NCBI GenBank assembly: GCA_035222895.1
Contig: JAVYIG010006826.1
Location: 1-64,000 of the forward strand
DNA from: Strongylocentrotus droebachiensis
Lineage: Eukaryota; Echinodermata; Echinoidea; Camarodonta; Strongylocentrotidae
Direction of reading: 5' to 3'
Length of the DNA stretch: 64,000 bases
Within the stretch, counting starts at the first letter, position 1. Every line of letters starts with the position of its first letter. Positions 57,001 to 64,000 of this stretch are shown here, piece after piece. The position numbers and the translations under genes are program-made. Under the pieces are notes generated by a model that worked only from the letters and a program-made list of their open reading frames with translations, was not told the origin of the DNA and did not search any database.

Positions 57001-60000
57001 TTCTTCTGCGGGGAGCGCTACTTTTTTCGATTACCGTCACTTCTAGATTATTGTATCAACGTTCTCCTGGAGGAAAATGCTATCATTTGGTTTTTTTTTT
57101 ATCCTGTACAGTAAAGTGTCTTCTGCGAACAGCAGAAAATGAGACTGGACAACAAAAACAATGCAATTTATGAAAATGTTAAACAATCGGGGCCCCAGGA
57201 CACTGCCTTGGAGTATTCCAGAGGTGACACTAATGGAATCCTAGTTGAAGCCACGGTACCCTACAATTTGCTTCCGTTAAGAAATTAATGACTTTACCCA
57301 ATTACATATGTTATCTTGAGTTTTGTACTTGAGTGTTTATTAGGAAAAACACAATGGGGCGTCCGGTCGAAAGCTTTGCTATTGTCAGGAAATATTGTTT
57401 TATCAAGGGCATTGTATAATGTAAACCCCCTAGTTCCCCTCATTTGCCTAATTATCACAGAATACCTGTAACAGAGGGATATTTATGTGTATGAATAGGC
57501 CTACATAAAAGTAAGACTGCTGAAAACTTGAATGAAATCGTACAAAAACTAAGAAAACTATGAATGTTTCAAAATTCAAATTTGTAATCACTGTCGATAC
57601 AGGCTCTTCAAATTGGCTGAATAAGTTATGTCTCTGTATTGTATTGGCAGACGAACTTTCCATTTGAATTTGAATTTGAATTCATTAAAAATAACATCGT
57701 CACAAGGTATAATGACATTTTGTTACAAATAATTAACAAACCAAAAGTAATCATAGCAGCTTTTTTTTTCTTCGTCACTCTTACAAAGTTTTCAAATTTC
57801 TCCACATACTAATATAACACATGTTATATATTAAATAATATTACAAATAACTTATAAAAGTATAATTTCATTATACATAAGTTTTCGGAATTCTCCTCTT
57901 ACAGATATGACACATCTTATATATTCAATACAACTACAAATAACTTTATTATCGTCTAGTTATAAAATGCCTAAAAATGACAAAAATTAGAAATGAACAA
58001 ACATGTATGACGCAGGAGGACCTTTTCTCTTTAGAGGACCTACAGTAATATGCTGTTCATAAAATATTTCGATTAGTGCCCCAAGGGAGAAGGCACTTAG
58101 GAGAAAACAGAAATTTATGATTTTTGTTTGTACATAACAAACGGGAGAGTTGTCCGAAACTTCGTCACAATCCACTGATCTAACTGCTAATTTGAGATTC
58201 GTGTACACTTAGTGATCTCATAATTTCGAACACTCATAACTTTCTAATCATAAGTCCGATTTATTTCAAGCTCTCGTCATTAAGTTTATCTTATTTTTCT
58301 GCTTTCATACTATAATGAACATATTACAAGGGTTGGATTGCCCTCTTATTGTTATCTGCCATTAAACATGGATGTGGAAGATCCTGCATGCTTTCTACAT
58401 GCTTCAGGCGGGCAACGTATTATTTATATTAGGTGTCAGAGACGTGACAAACTAAGAAAACAAATAACTTGTTTAAAATTAGTTTTTACCTCACTTTTAT
58501 GAAAAATGAACAATTTGTGTAAATGTTTGGTGTTGCATTACTTTGTGTCAAAATTATCAAAATAGAAATTCAGTGCAGAAAGACAATACATCTGCAATGT
58601 AATGCGCGTGTGCGTAGACATGTGAAAGTTTGTGTGTGGGTGTGTGTGCGTGCGCGCGCGTGTGTGTGCGTATGTGTGTGTGTAGTTGTTAGCGCGTGTG
58701 TGTGTGCGTGTGTGTGTGTGTGAATGTGGATGTTATAGAGGTGCACGACTGCAGATGTAAGATCAATGATCAACTGTTGGTTCAAATCAATAATTGATAG
58801 GTGACAGAGCAACTACTTAACCTTAGTGCCTGATATGCACTTTGCTCACTCAAGTATAGAATATTGTTAAAAGTTTTACTACCATCCGATTAAATAGGAT
58901 CTCGCCCCATAATTTCATTAGAAAAAGATAATGCAGTTGTCGTAGGGAATTATAATTTTGGGGAATATTATCAAACAGTGTATTTTTTTTTATATGCACC
59001 ATAGTTTTTTTTTTATATCGATGTTGTTGTCATCATGAGTGAATGATAGAGAAAAATGAGGGCTTAGACATTATTGTATTACATGTTCATTATAACTGTT
59101 TCTTAAGTTCTCAATATGAAAGATAAGACGATTTTAATTGCTAAATCCACACACTTAAAATGGGAAAATTGTTATGATGACTGTTGAATAACCCTTTTTG
59201 TACTTTTTTTCAGGTGACAAATACATCGAACGTTTCTTTTGGCAAAACCCATTTCCGGATGCGAATCCAGGAGATTGCATTGAATTGTCATACCAGTCTG
59301 GCTCGGCGAAATATTCATGGAATCCTAGATCGCACGAAGACGAAAATGCCTTACTCTGTCAGTATGGTAAGTATCTCGTTGTTGTTCATGGTCGTGAGTT
59401 CATTATAAATTAGCATTTAAACACTGGTCAAATATACAAGCAAGTGCTTTCTCCTCTTCCTCCTCCTCCTCATTATTATTATTGTCACCGTCATGAATAT
59501 TATCATCAACAAGAATGTACCAATTCAACAGATCTAACGATCAACTTAACTAATCGTTAGGTCCTTGATGATTTTCCAGGTTCAGATGATCATTATTTCT
59601 TGTGTTTTTGTGTATGTTGTCTCGAACTTCAACCAGAACTCAATACTTTCTTATGTATGTATAAATATATACATGTATATATATACATTGTGTGTGTGTG
59701 CGTGTGTGTGCGTGTGTGTGGGTGGGTGAGTATGTATATTCTTCTACATGATAATATACTGAAAATATAACACATTGATATTTCTTTCTAGATCAGTCTT
59801 GCCAGAGTGTTGGCCTAAACCAATCTTCAATGGTATTAGAATACATGAGCACCTGTTTCCAATTCCTGGATGTTTCCATGAATTGTTCAGATGGGGCCAG
59901 AGAGTGTGAGAGAAGGGGAGGATTTCTGGCCGAAATAATTGATGAGAGCACTAACGCTGTATTAGTAGACCAAGCACTGTATCTGACGAATAACAACTTT

Positions 60001-63000
60001 GTAGGGGAAGACACGGCCTGGTGGATTGGCGGGTATGATGATAATAACAACGAACGATCCTGGTATTGGTCTGACCGTAAGTCATATATACTGTTGTCAA
60101 ACTGTGATAAAACCAAGTTTATGGATAAACATAAATGGCATTTTCTAACAACGTCTTGTGAAAATGGTGTGTTATATTTCATTCATTATCATCATTACAC
60201 AATGTGTACACCTACATGTCCATAGGTAAACCTTTATGGGTGATTTTCTTCCATCTAGTTACCGTCATACTCTATTTTTGAATAAATACAAAGATGAAAA
60301 CTGAATGATAAATTACACAACTAAAATTACTTAAACTTCAGATTCGGAACAGTGATCTGTATCATCAATATCTGTGCAGAGATGCTGGTGCTGAAGAAAT
60401 TATCACCATAGCAATTAAACGTACTCAAAATACATTTTAATGATAACGACGATGATGATGATGATGATGATGATAATAATAATAATAATAATACTAAAAA
60501 CAAAACATAATCTCCCTTAAATCAAAATCGCAAATACCAACATAATAAAGGTGTAACAGAACATTTATGGAAATTTTCGAGACGGAACTACGTCATCATA
60601 CTCTGCTTCATCAAGTAAATAAAATGTGAATAGAATTTAAGAAAAAAAAGAAGAAAAAAAACTAGCTTTTGTGTCTAAAACTAGAATGGAAATATTGTGT
60701 ACCTTAAGGTTTTCTTAATTATCATAAAACAATACATCAATGTGAAATTCATGTTGTTATATCAAATAAATTTACATCTCTAGAAACTCGAATGATCTTT
60801 GAGGCATGGCAGAGGGATCAACCTAACAAAAATGGAGATGAATGCGTGGAAATGAGATTTCAAAATGATTTCCAATATGAGTGGAATGACCGGCCTTGCT
60901 CAGAAGAAAAAAATGCTTTGTGTCAAATTGGTGAGTGAACATTAACATAATTATACAGTAGGATTAGGGTTGCACCATGTGAGAGAGGGGGAGAATTGGG
61001 GAGTCCTGAGTCTTAGAGAACTCAGTAGAGAACCCATTCGTGGTCTCTCAAGCAGCTATTCCTCTGCTCATCGGAAATTCAATTTCAATAATAATTAACG
61101 ATTTTTTTATTTTTTTGGAGACACTGATGATTATGACTGATACAATTGTATTATGTCCCTATATTAATGTGTAGGCTTTGTGTCACTCAGCGGAGAAAGA
61201 GTTTCAGGTCTCTTAAACAGATATTTACCTGCTAAGCGAAGATTCGGTTACACTATCCATTAACATATTATGTTATTCTGGATTTATGTTTGGGATATTT
61301 ATCGTATATTTTTCCCAGGAATTCCTGCCTGCGGCGACCCAGGTGAACCTCTACATGGTAATCGTTTACCAGACGATAGAACAACTTACTCTGTCGATGC
61401 TACTCTTCAATTCACCTGTCAGGAGGGCTATACATTATCTGGAGAAAGCGTTTTAAGGTGTATGACTAACGGAGCATGGAATCATCAAAGACCATCGTGT
61501 GAAGGTAAAGTGATAAATATGTCAATACAAAAGAAATACTAATTGAATCTTATTAACCACAGAGTAGTCCCATCAGCATTAATACCGCTTTTCTTCATGT
61601 TCATGTAGCTCCTCGAATTAGTATTATCCCTGAAATTGCTAAGAGCCTATTTACGCCTGGCTGGATACTGGCACATAATAATATGGATTTATGTCTTGCC
61701 AAAGGAAATTTATGCCGGGATGAGATCCGAACCCCCAACGAATGAAATAAGAGTCAAGTGAATGAACTACTATACCGTATTTTGTTTTCCCAAAACGAAT
61801 GTGAGGTCCGATTTAACGTTTTCAGATGATATTCAGTATTTCATAAATATCCTTTATGTAGTCATGCTTCAAGAGAGGGGTTTAAATGCTAGCGTAATGA
61901 CAACAATCAAACTTCAGTGATATGCGGTTGTTTAATCCGTGTAATACTGAAATTAATTAGCTTTCTACAGTTTTACCGTCAATAACATTGTTATTCATGA
62001 AGGATTACAATAAGGTAGTCTCATGTTAGAGCTAATGATAAATTAACAAATTGAATTTTAAAAATGTACCAACACTAGGTTTGGATGTCAAGAGAAACAA
62101 TAGCATCCCTTCGTGTACTGTGAACAATGACATGATATTTATCAAGTCTTTCCTGTTTTCCTGAATAGCTGTCGAGTGTGAGGGAAGCCCACCAGAGGTC
62201 GCCCTTGCTTCCACCATGATACTAGGATCAGCGTATCAAGATATAGCTCTATACACCTGTCAAGATGGTTATATTCCTGACAATGAACCAATCAGCTTCT
62301 GTCAGCATACAGGCAATTGGAGTTCATCTAACTTTACATGTACAGGTAAGATAATATATATTTATTAATTCTATGTTCTTAATACAGGGTAGACACTTCG
62401 GTACAATAAAAAGTTGTATTTAGCGCAGGTACATGGTTTGTTTTACCTGTCAGCTAAATATGCATTGTAAACCTTGGAATTGAGTCACCAGGGGACTGAC
62501 TGCTTTAAGGCCTATCCGAGGAACTTGGTAATGAGGACTAATGCCTTATTAAAGGGTGCTAGCGGGTCGGCTTTCTTAAGACCTCTGCTCTAACACTGAG
62601 CTGTCGTGAATATAAAAAAATAGATAGAAAACACTTGATATGTCTTAATGTAGCAGCATAGTGATGTGACTATAAAGAACAATTGAGCTCGCTATAGCGA
62701 TGATTCTGATCTAAGGACAATGATTTCAGTTGCCAATGTCTTCTCTTGTTCTTGATATTTACTGCAAATCTGTTTTGTATTCCCAGCACTCGGCCCATGT
62801 TACAGTAACCCGTGTATGAATGGACGTACTTGTTATGAAGTAGATGGATCAGCATTTACATGTACATGCACACCAAGCTACACTGGTTCCACCTGTGACG
62901 AAGGTAAGGCATCCAAGATATATGTGTTGTGGACTAGTGGTTAGGGCTCCTGACAATGAACACGGTACGGGTCGGGGTTCGAATCCCTGCCGTATCACAA

Positions 63001-63700
63001 ACTTCCTTTGGCAGGACATTGATCTACGCTTGCCAGATTCAAACTTTTAAAAATGTAGTAAGTGGGTACCTGGTAGGATTCATTTCTTCAATGCACTGAG
63101 CAATACGCCTGCCGGAGCTAAAGCCGACCTACCCATTGTACTTCGCTCATTTTGTTCTTCAAAAAAAAAAAAATCTTCCAGTGCTTTCAATACAAGTACC
63201 ATAACTAACTTTTACTTTACTAAACATAACCAATTTCACCACTCTGGCCCACCTGCTATTTGAATACTTTTTTATTTTTAACCTACGTTGTTTGTCATTC
63301 TTTCAGAGATAAGGCTTACGACACCATTCACTTCTATTACGCAAGCTTCTCCGCAAAGCACAGAATCACAGACAGGTATGACATTGTATCAAGATATTAA
63401 TCTGTTTTAATAACGACTGCAAAGACTTTCAAAATGTCATACTTCGAATCATCGTGTCTATATTAATGAATTAACCGTTATCTTTTATGCTACCTTGAAG
63501 TTTCTATTTTATGTCATTCTTTTCACTACCATCCTAGTTCCTACATCAACCTCTTCACCTACTGTTTCTTCTCCACCAAAATCAACTTCCGCTGGAGGTT
63601 TTCCAAGTTCCATAGCAACTGTCATAGGAAGCGTTGTTGGTGCTATTCTTGGGATTGTTATCGTTATAGTTATCATCATCATCTTTTACAAGCGGAGAAG
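46160..63700 (+). CDS. Lectin-receptor gene copy B (signal exon to TM), multi-exon, with two lesions
   Basis: Same order as copy A: signal peptide (three candidate first exons), CCP, CCP, CLECT, CLECT, CCP, CCP, EGF, stalk, TM. The predicted product is a type I membrane lectin. Exons 2 and 5-12 are open and the EGF and stalk are intact, unlike copy A. CCP2 has a 2-nt insertion with a stop, and the first half of CLECT1 has a TGA in the WIG motif. Skipping exons 3 and 4 would keep the frame and leave a receptor with half of CLECT1. No exon after the TM is visible before the window ends. Confidence 0.78.
46503..46600. repeat. AG-rich simple repeat in array unit 1
   Basis: Long (GA)n tract; the equivalents are at 48578-48730, 49648-49795 and 50935-51045. 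Confidence 0.85.
46908..47108 (+). repeat. tRNA-derived SINE in array unit 1
   Basis: Head GATAACTCAGTCGGTAGAGC and B box GGGTTCGAAACC are followed by GATGCGCTAGTGCCC and an end with CTGTCAGGTAAAATAACC. The terminal stems of a tRNA are not complementary, so it is a SINE, not a tRNA gene. Confidence 0.82.
47109..47940. other. Spacer inside the array
   Basis: No gene or recognised element; it has no clear equivalent in the other units. Confidence 0.4.
48212..48278 (+). CDS. Signal-peptide first exon, copy 2
   Basis: 67 nt, same protein as copy 1 except for the last residues (SSHYT), donor CATGTAAGT, phase 1 end. ATG context CCAGAATG. The leader from about 47943 matches copies 1 and 3. Confidence 0.7.
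48578..48730. repeat. AG-rich simple repeat in array unit 2
   Basis: Interrupted (GA)n with a central (TA)n. Confidence 0.85.
49028..49230 (+). repeat. tRNA-derived SINE in array unit 2
   Basis: Near copy of the SINE at 46908, with head GATAGCTCAGTCGGTAGAGC and B box GGGTTCGAAACC. Its place in the unit is the same, so it was amplified with the array. Confidence 0.82.
49430..49850 (+). repeat. Partial array unit without a signal exon
   Basis: It contains the post-exon parts (TTTATGACTGATGC, GGTTTGGGGATA, AG-rich tract 49648-49795) but no leader or exon. It is followed directly by the start of unit 3 at 49867. Confidence 0.7.
50522..50588 (+). CDS. Signal-peptide first exon, copy 3 (nearest to copy B)
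   Basis: 67 nt, MKSSSYQFIFVVIHVVTSSH, ending YI plus T in phase 1 with donor CTGTAAGT. It is about 2.1 kb upstream of the first CCP exon and is the most likely first exon of copy B by distance. Copies 1 and 2 could serve as alternative first exons. Confidence 0.72.
50935..51045. repeat. AG-rich simple repeat in array unit 3
   Basis: (GA)n with interruptions, followed by C runs at about 51093 and 51140. Confidence 0.85.
51171..52709 (+). other. Intron 1 remainder upstream of copy B CCP1
   Basis: It includes an AT-rich stretch with (ATA)n near 51510-51560, the dispersed repeat at 51995-52120 shared with 22380-22500, and from about 52395 the start of homology with copy A (equivalent to about 3325). 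Confidence 0.55.
51995..52120 (-). repeat. Dispersed repeat shared with 22.4 kb
   Basis: Contains CCAGAACCTTGC, GTACACACCAATACTTAAAT and CTTTCACAATGC as at 22380-22470. On the minus strand it reads FWSCECIVKETVWNQSE, similar to the other copy. The nature is unknown. Confidence 0.6.
52710..52907 (+). CDS. Copy B exon 2: CCP/sushi module 1
   Basis: 198 nt, phase 1 to 1, acceptor CTCTCCACAG, donor CGGGTAAGG. CCP cysteines are SCAMPD, WECSDGY, VCLEDGSW and PICT. Open and close to copy A. Confidence 0.88.
53716..53903 (+). pseudogene. Copy B exon 3: CCP/sushi module 2, frameshifted
   Basis: Splice sites match copy A (TTTTGCAG; AAAGTAAGC), but the exon is 188 nt rather than 186. The extra two bases lie in AGCAAGTATACACTC (copy A AGCAATTACACTC) and bring TGA into frame at 53835-53837. 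The rest still resembles the CCP (DGTWENDPPVCQ in a shifted frame). Confidence 0.85.
54630..54875 (+). pseudogene. Copy B exon 4: C-type lectin domain 1 first half, nonsense mutation
   Basis: 246 nt with the right splice sites (CTTAAAG; CGTAGTAAG). It reads GDCDDTADYVKRYSDLTCYR, ELLATVKNAETQTFLVEFI, then TDV and TGA at 54833-54835, where copy A has TGG of WIG. After it, IGAMKGRDWMWRR continues in frame. A single G-to-A change explains it. Confidence 0.88.
55550..57440 (-). mobile_element. Decayed LINE reverse transcriptase (CR1/Rex-like)
   Basis: On the minus strand RT blocks appear in order: DNSKAFDRTPHCVF (about 57400), GILQGSVLGP (about 57215), FAEDTLLYR (about 57125, E where D is usual), then a thumb region LMLPFLDYGVLVYMAYTN and LEQIQRRAKCMIL near 55970-55900. 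Frames are broken many times. It is an old insertion specific to copy B. Confidence 0.78.
58620..58725. repeat. (GT)n/(GCGT)n microsatellite
   Basis: A long GT/GC alternating repeat. ORFs through it on either strand are artefacts. Confidence 0.9.
59214..59366 (+). CDS. Copy B exon 5: C-type lectin domain 1, second half
   Basis: Acceptor TTTTTTTCAG, donor ATGGTAAGT; 153 nt, 51 codons, phase 1 to 1. IERFFWQNPFP, GDCIELSYQSGS and ALLCQY are visible. WNPRS stands at the WND-x-C position, so the expected third cysteine is absent here too. Confidence 0.87.
59367..59791 (+). other. Copy B intron 5 with (GT)n
   Basis: GT-rich microsatellite at about 59690-59731; nothing else recognised. Confidence 0.6.
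59792..60076 (+). CDS. Copy B exon 6: C-type lectin domain 2, first half
   Basis: Acceptor TTCTTTCTAG, donor GACCGTAAGT; 285 nt, 95 codons, phase 1 to 1. It reads STCFQFLDVSMNC, RECERRGGFLAEII, DTAWWIGGYDDNN and RSWYWSD. Four codons longer than copy A, in the loop before WWIGG (NNNFVGED). Confidence 0.88.
60077..60783 (+). other. Copy B intron 6
   Basis: Contains (GAT)n/(AAT)n at about 60448-60492. It lacks the inverted-repeat element found in the matching copy A intron. Confidence 0.6.
60784..60930 (+). CDS. Copy B exon 7: C-type lectin domain 2, second half
   Basis: Acceptor CATCTCTAG, donor ATTGGTGAGT; 147 nt, 49 codons, phase 1 to 1. It has QPN at the ligand tripeptide (WQRDQPNKNGDECVEM), WND (YEWNDRPC) and ALCQI. 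EPN and QPD are the classic mannose and galactose motifs; QPN plus WND is compatible with calcium-dependent sugar binding. Confidence 0.88.
60931..61318 (+). other. Copy B intron 7
   Basis: Only 0.4 kb; the copy A equivalent is 4.5 kb because it holds the LINE at 11290-14870. Confidence 0.65.
61319..61504 (+). CDS. Copy B exon 8: CCP/sushi module 3
   Basis: 186 nt, phase 1 to 1, acceptor TTTTTCCCAG, donor GAAGGTAAAG. ACGDPGEP, FTCQEGYTLSGES, LRCMTNGAW and PSCE; open. Confidence 0.9.
61555..61775 (-). repeat. SINE (minus orientation), shared with copy A
   Basis: Same element and position as 15528-15745. The complement of the B box (GATCCGAACCCC) is near 61723. Confidence 0.65.
62169..62345 (+). 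CDS. Copy B exon 9: CCP/sushi module 4
   Basis: 177 nt, phase 1 to 1, acceptor CCTGAATAG, donor ACAGGTAAGA. VECEGSPPEVALAST, LYTCQDGYIPD, SFCQHTGNW and FTCT; open. Confidence 0.9.
62787..62903 (+). CDS. Copy B exon 10: EGF-like module, intact
   Basis: 117 nt, phase 1 to 1, acceptor TATTCCCAG, donor GAAGGTAAGG. All six cysteines are present: CYSNPC, RTCYEV, FTCTC, STCDE. It is the undamaged counterpart of 17170-17286. Confidence 0.92.
62926..63174 (+). repeat. tRNA-derived SINE, shared with copy A
   Basis: Head CTAGTGGTTAGGGC, B box GGTTCGAATCC, A tail near 63161-63173. It is at the same position as 17308-17552. Confidence 0.8.
63307..63375 (+). CDS. Copy B exon 11: stalk exon, intact
   Basis: 69 nt, 23 codons, phase 1 to 1, acceptor TTCTTTCAG, donor CAGGTATGA. 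It encodes IRLTTPFTSITQ and a further S/T/Q-rich part, a likely O-glycosylated membrane-proximal stalk. Confidence 0.75.
63538..63700 (+). CDS. Copy B exon 12: Ser/Thr/Pro stalk and transmembrane helix
   Basis: Acceptor CCATCCTAG, donor AAGGTAAGAG. An S/T/P-rich run precedes the helix GSVVGAILGIVIVIVIIII and FYKRRR. It ends in phase 2. Its donor is canonical, while copy A has GTTAGA. The cytoplasmic tail is beyond the window. Confidence 0.87.
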
Positions 63701-64000
63701 GTAAGAGAGACACCTTGTACTTAATCCGTCCTTCTCTTCAGTTCATTCTCATCGTACTCCTCCACGCAAGGGGCTAAAAACGTATGGCTACGAAAATACA
63801 AGCTGAATTAAGATTTTACTTGAACAACAAATTATTAAGTTATTTAATTCCCTTGTTTGTAATGTTGTCCAATGTAGATATTCCAAGGCATAACGCTTTT
63901 CAAATGTAATGACGACTTGTTTAAAATACTTATTATGTAAATGACATGTATTTCAAAAGTACCACACTAATTCCCACATCTCATGTTGACATGTTTCTAT
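63701..64000 (+). other. Start of copy B intron 12
   Basis: It matches copy A to GGGGCTA (63776 versus 18166), where the copy A LINE begins. The rest (for example AAAACGTATGGCTACG) is the uninterrupted sequence. No exon is seen. Confidence 0.7.

Larger units (their letters stand above)
54876..59213 (+). other. Copy B intron 4
   Basis: It holds a decayed LINE (55550-57440), an ATTTGAATTTGAATT tail-like stretch near 57660, and GT-rich microsatellite (58620-58725). Copy A lacks the LINE at this position. Confidence 0.6.

Noticed and set aside
58523-58812. Cys/Val-rich and His/Thr-rich ORFs
   Set aside because: They are translations of a GT microsatellite.

Overview
This is eukaryotic, intron-rich DNA, AT-rich overall and crowded with non-LTR retrotransposons, tRNA-derived SINEs, short inverted-repeat elements and long poly-C/poly-G runs. 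The domain mix (sushi/CCP, C-type lectin, EGF and adhesion-GPCR exons, nearly all phase-symmetric and shuffled) together with the repeat types points to a marine invertebrate, most likely a deuterostome such as an echinoderm. That assignment is inference; no single sequence here names the species. All host exons I can support are on the + strand.

Layout. (1) 1-3.3 kb: minus-strand LINE 5' half, with a tandemly duplicated segment, one copy of which carries a clean 97-bp inverted-repeat transposon. (2) 3.66-18.09 kb: lectin-receptor gene copy A. Its exons encode CCP, CCP, C-type lectin (2 exons), C-type lectin (2 exons), CCP, CCP, EGF, a short stalk exon and a Ser/Thr-rich stalk plus transmembrane helix. 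(3) 18.17-22.5 kb: two minus-strand LINE pieces and a dispersed repeat. (4) 23.24-38.60 kb: an adhesion-type GPCR in eight exons (HormR-like end, GAIN A, GAIN B, GPS with an HLT cleavage site, TM1, TM2-3, TM4, TM5-7 plus tail). Two LINEs sit in its introns. (5) 38.6-45 kb: intergenic, holding a duplicated LINE 3' end that carries along a piece of the GPCR intron, and a mariner-like MITE. (6) 45.0-51.2 kb: an imperfect tandem array in which a signal-peptide first exon is present three times. (7) 52.71-63.70 kb: lectin-receptor copy B, same exon order as copy A and running to the transmembrane exon near the window end.

How the parts fit. The ectodomain exons start and end in phase 1 throughout, so any can be skipped or recombined without shifting the frame. 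The three signal-peptide exons end in phase 1 and can feed copy B. The first GPCR exon also accepts phase 1, whereas the transmembrane exon ends in phase 2. The same lectin/CCP/EGF ectodomain could therefore be joined by splicing either to a single-pass membrane anchor or to the GAIN-7TM body; this is inferred from phase only. The array order (lectin A, GPCR, signal exons, lectin B) suggests a tandemly duplicated unit of roughly 49 kb, with the copy-A signal exons expected left of the window and a second GPCR expected to the right.

The two lectin copies carry different lesions. Copy A has lost an EGF cysteine, the EGF exon donor and the stalk exon (stop codon and lost donor). Copy B has a 2-nt frameshift in CCP2 and a Trp-to-stop change in the WIG motif of lectin domain 1. 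The GPCR model closes in frame at every junction except TM4-TM5. Real pseudogenisation, exon skipping and assembly error are all possible explanations. All splice sites were read by eye from AG/GT sites, phase and paralogue alignment; none is backed by transcripts.
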